15,029 nucleotides of DNA from Porphyromonadaceae bacterium. GTDB lineage: Bacteria > Bacteroidota > Bacteroidia > Bacteroidales > CAMTPD01. This document shows, piece after piece, positions 14,073 through 15,029 of the stretch. Position numbers and translations under genes: made by a program. The first letter of the stretch is position 1. Each line of letters starts with the position of its first letter. Below the pieces are notes generated by a model. It saw only the letters and a list, made by a program, of their open reading frames with translations. It was not told the origin of the DNA and made no database searches. The stretch lies in assembly GCA_003447595.1 (NCBI GenBank), contig DLYT01000016.1, positions 1-15,029 on the forward strand, given 5' to 3'.

Positions 14073-15029
14073 TCATAAAAATATCGTAAGCATCAGCTGA
14101 GCCGTAATCACACGCAAGAACATAACCACCGGATAAACCGTTGCATATGCTACTGCCGGATGCGGACCGCCAATGTTTGTATTTGCATACGTCAATGCCA
14201 TCGGATTCGACATACTACCACAAAGCATACCCGAAACATGAGGCAAATCCATTTTCATAAACTTCACAGCATAAGTACCAACAATAAGTACCGGAATCAC
14301 TGTAAGCAAGAAACCGGCAAGAATCCAAAGTGCACCTTCAGCTCTAAACACAGTTTCGAAAAACTTACCTCCCGAGTCGATACCCAAGCCCGCGAGATAA
14401 AGAACAATCCCAATCTGACGAAGCATTAAGTTTGCACTCTGTGTAGTATAAGTTACAATAGAGAAACGCGGACCAAAAGCCCCCATAAGAATCCCCACGA
14501 TAATAGGCCCACCGGCTATACCAAGTTGCACAGGAACCGTTACGCCCGGAACCTTAATTGGCAACGATCCTATCACAAGTCCTAACAAGATACCGATAAA
14601 AATGGCAATCAAGTTAGGCTCTTTCAATCGAGCAAGAGAGTTACCCAGTAATCGTTCTACGTTTTTTGTCGAAGCACGCTCTCCTACTACAGTAACTTTA
14701 TCACCAATTTGAAGTAACAAATCGCGATTAGGCTGCAAGTCAATCCCCGCACGATTTACACGCGTAATATTCACACCATAATGATTACGAATACGAAGCG
14801 ATCCCAGTGTTTTACCATTCACCTTACTTTGTGTAATAATAATCTGGCGAGAAACGAGCTCACTGTCAATATCATTCCAGTCGATACCCTCTTCGTTCCA
14901 GTCTAGATCTTCTTTAGCACCAAACAACAATTCGAGCCATTTCGCATCACTCTCAGTAGTCATAATCAGCACCACATCGTCTAAATCAAAGACTGTACTC
15001 GATGTAGGAATTGTAACTTTACCTTTCTT
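14073..15029 (-). CDS. YidE/YbjL-type transporter (aspartate-alanine antiporter family), C-terminal part
   Basis: The frame stays open to the right edge, so the N-terminal part is outside the window; 318 residues are visible. The family has a transmembrane block, two TrkA-C (RCK_C) domains, then a second transmembrane block, in about 550 residues. Here the end of the first RCK_C is seen (TIPTSSTVFDLDDVVLIM), then the second (about 57-130; KTLGSLRIRNHYGVNITRVNRAG...GDKVTVVGER). The second membrane block follows from about 139, with IGILLGLVIGSLPI, GLGIDSGGKFFETVF and GMLCGSMSNPMALTYAN. The internal GTG at 14975 is not the real start. Homologues include aspartate:alanine antiporters and many transporters of unknown substrate. 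RCK_C domains usually bind small ligands and may gate transport. A terminator follows the stop. Confidence 0.88.
   Translation of the reverse strand, partial: KKGKVTIPTSSTVFDLDDVVLIMTTESDAKWLELLFGAKEDLDWNEEGIDWNDIDSELVSRQIIITQSKVNGKTLGSLRIRNHYGVNITRVNRAGIDLQPNRDLLLQIGDKVTVVGERASTKNVERLLGNSLARLKEPNLIAIFIGILLGLVIGSLPIKVPGVTVPVQLGIAGGPIIVGILMGAFGPRFSIVTYTTQSANLMLRQIGIVLYLAGLGIDSGGKFFETVFRAEGALWILAGFLLTVIPVLIVGTYAVKFMKMDLPHVSGMLCGSMSNPMALTYANTNIGGPHPAVAYATVYPVVMFLRVITAQLMLTIFL

Noticed and set aside
14973..14975. GTG at 14975 as the start of the transporter gene
   Set aside because: The frame is open upstream to the window edge and the 18 extra residues complete the end strand of an RCK_C domain, so the gene starts outside the window.

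Overview
The window looks like a chromosomal segment from a member of the Bacteroidetes, most likely order Bacteroidales. The signs are a BF3164-type six-bladed propeller lipoprotein, a TetR/TolC/MFP/RND operon of the kind common in that group, two clear matches to the Bacteroidetes -7 element (TAnnTTTG), a roughly 40 % G+C composition, and a near absence of strong Shine-Dalgarno sequences. There is no transposase, integrase, phage gene, CRISPR array, rRNA or tRNA that I can see. The genus cannot be set from this sequence alone.

Layout. (1) 1-3103, plus strand: the end-truncated lipoprotein gene, a Crp/Fnr-type regulator and a DUF418 multi-pass membrane protein, closed by a strong terminator. 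(2) 3153-9844, minus strand, read right to left: a TetR repressor, a TolC-type outer-membrane channel, a lipoprotein membrane-fusion protein, an RND inner-membrane pump, and a small PII-like protein. This is a complete self-regulated tripartite efflux operon with one extra gene at its 3' end. (3) 9845-10059: a 215-base divergent regulatory region. It holds a textbook Bacteroidetes promoter for tetR with a 19-bp inverted repeat over its -33 element, and a -7 element for the malic enzyme gene. (4) 10060-12988, plus strand: a fused malic enzyme/phosphotransacetylase-like protein, and an ECF-type S component, each followed by a hairpin terminator. (5) 13050-15029, minus strand: a DUF4396 membrane protein carrying a very methionine-rich insert, and the C-terminal part of a YidE/YbjL (aspartate-alanine antiporter-type) transporter that runs off the right edge.

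How the genes work together. The efflux operon is the only clear multi-gene system. TetR probably represses its own promoter, and therefore the whole operon, until a ligand arrives; MFP, RND and TolC then form the cell-envelope-spanning pump. The terminal PII-like protein may sense or modulate the pump. The Crp/Fnr-like gene and the DUF418 gene form a possible regulator/target pair. The malic enzyme, the S component, the DUF4396 protein and the antiporter appear to be single-gene units separated by terminators.

Most of the window is conventional. The parts that most deserve a second look are the Met/Asp/His-rich insert of the DUF4396 protein (a likely copper or silver ligand domain made by internal duplication), the PII-like fifth gene of the RND operon, the tetR operator, and an FNR-geometry palindrome ahead of a Crp/Fnr-family gene that carries two C-x3-C pairs. 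I see no convincing evidence for a wholly new multi-gene system.
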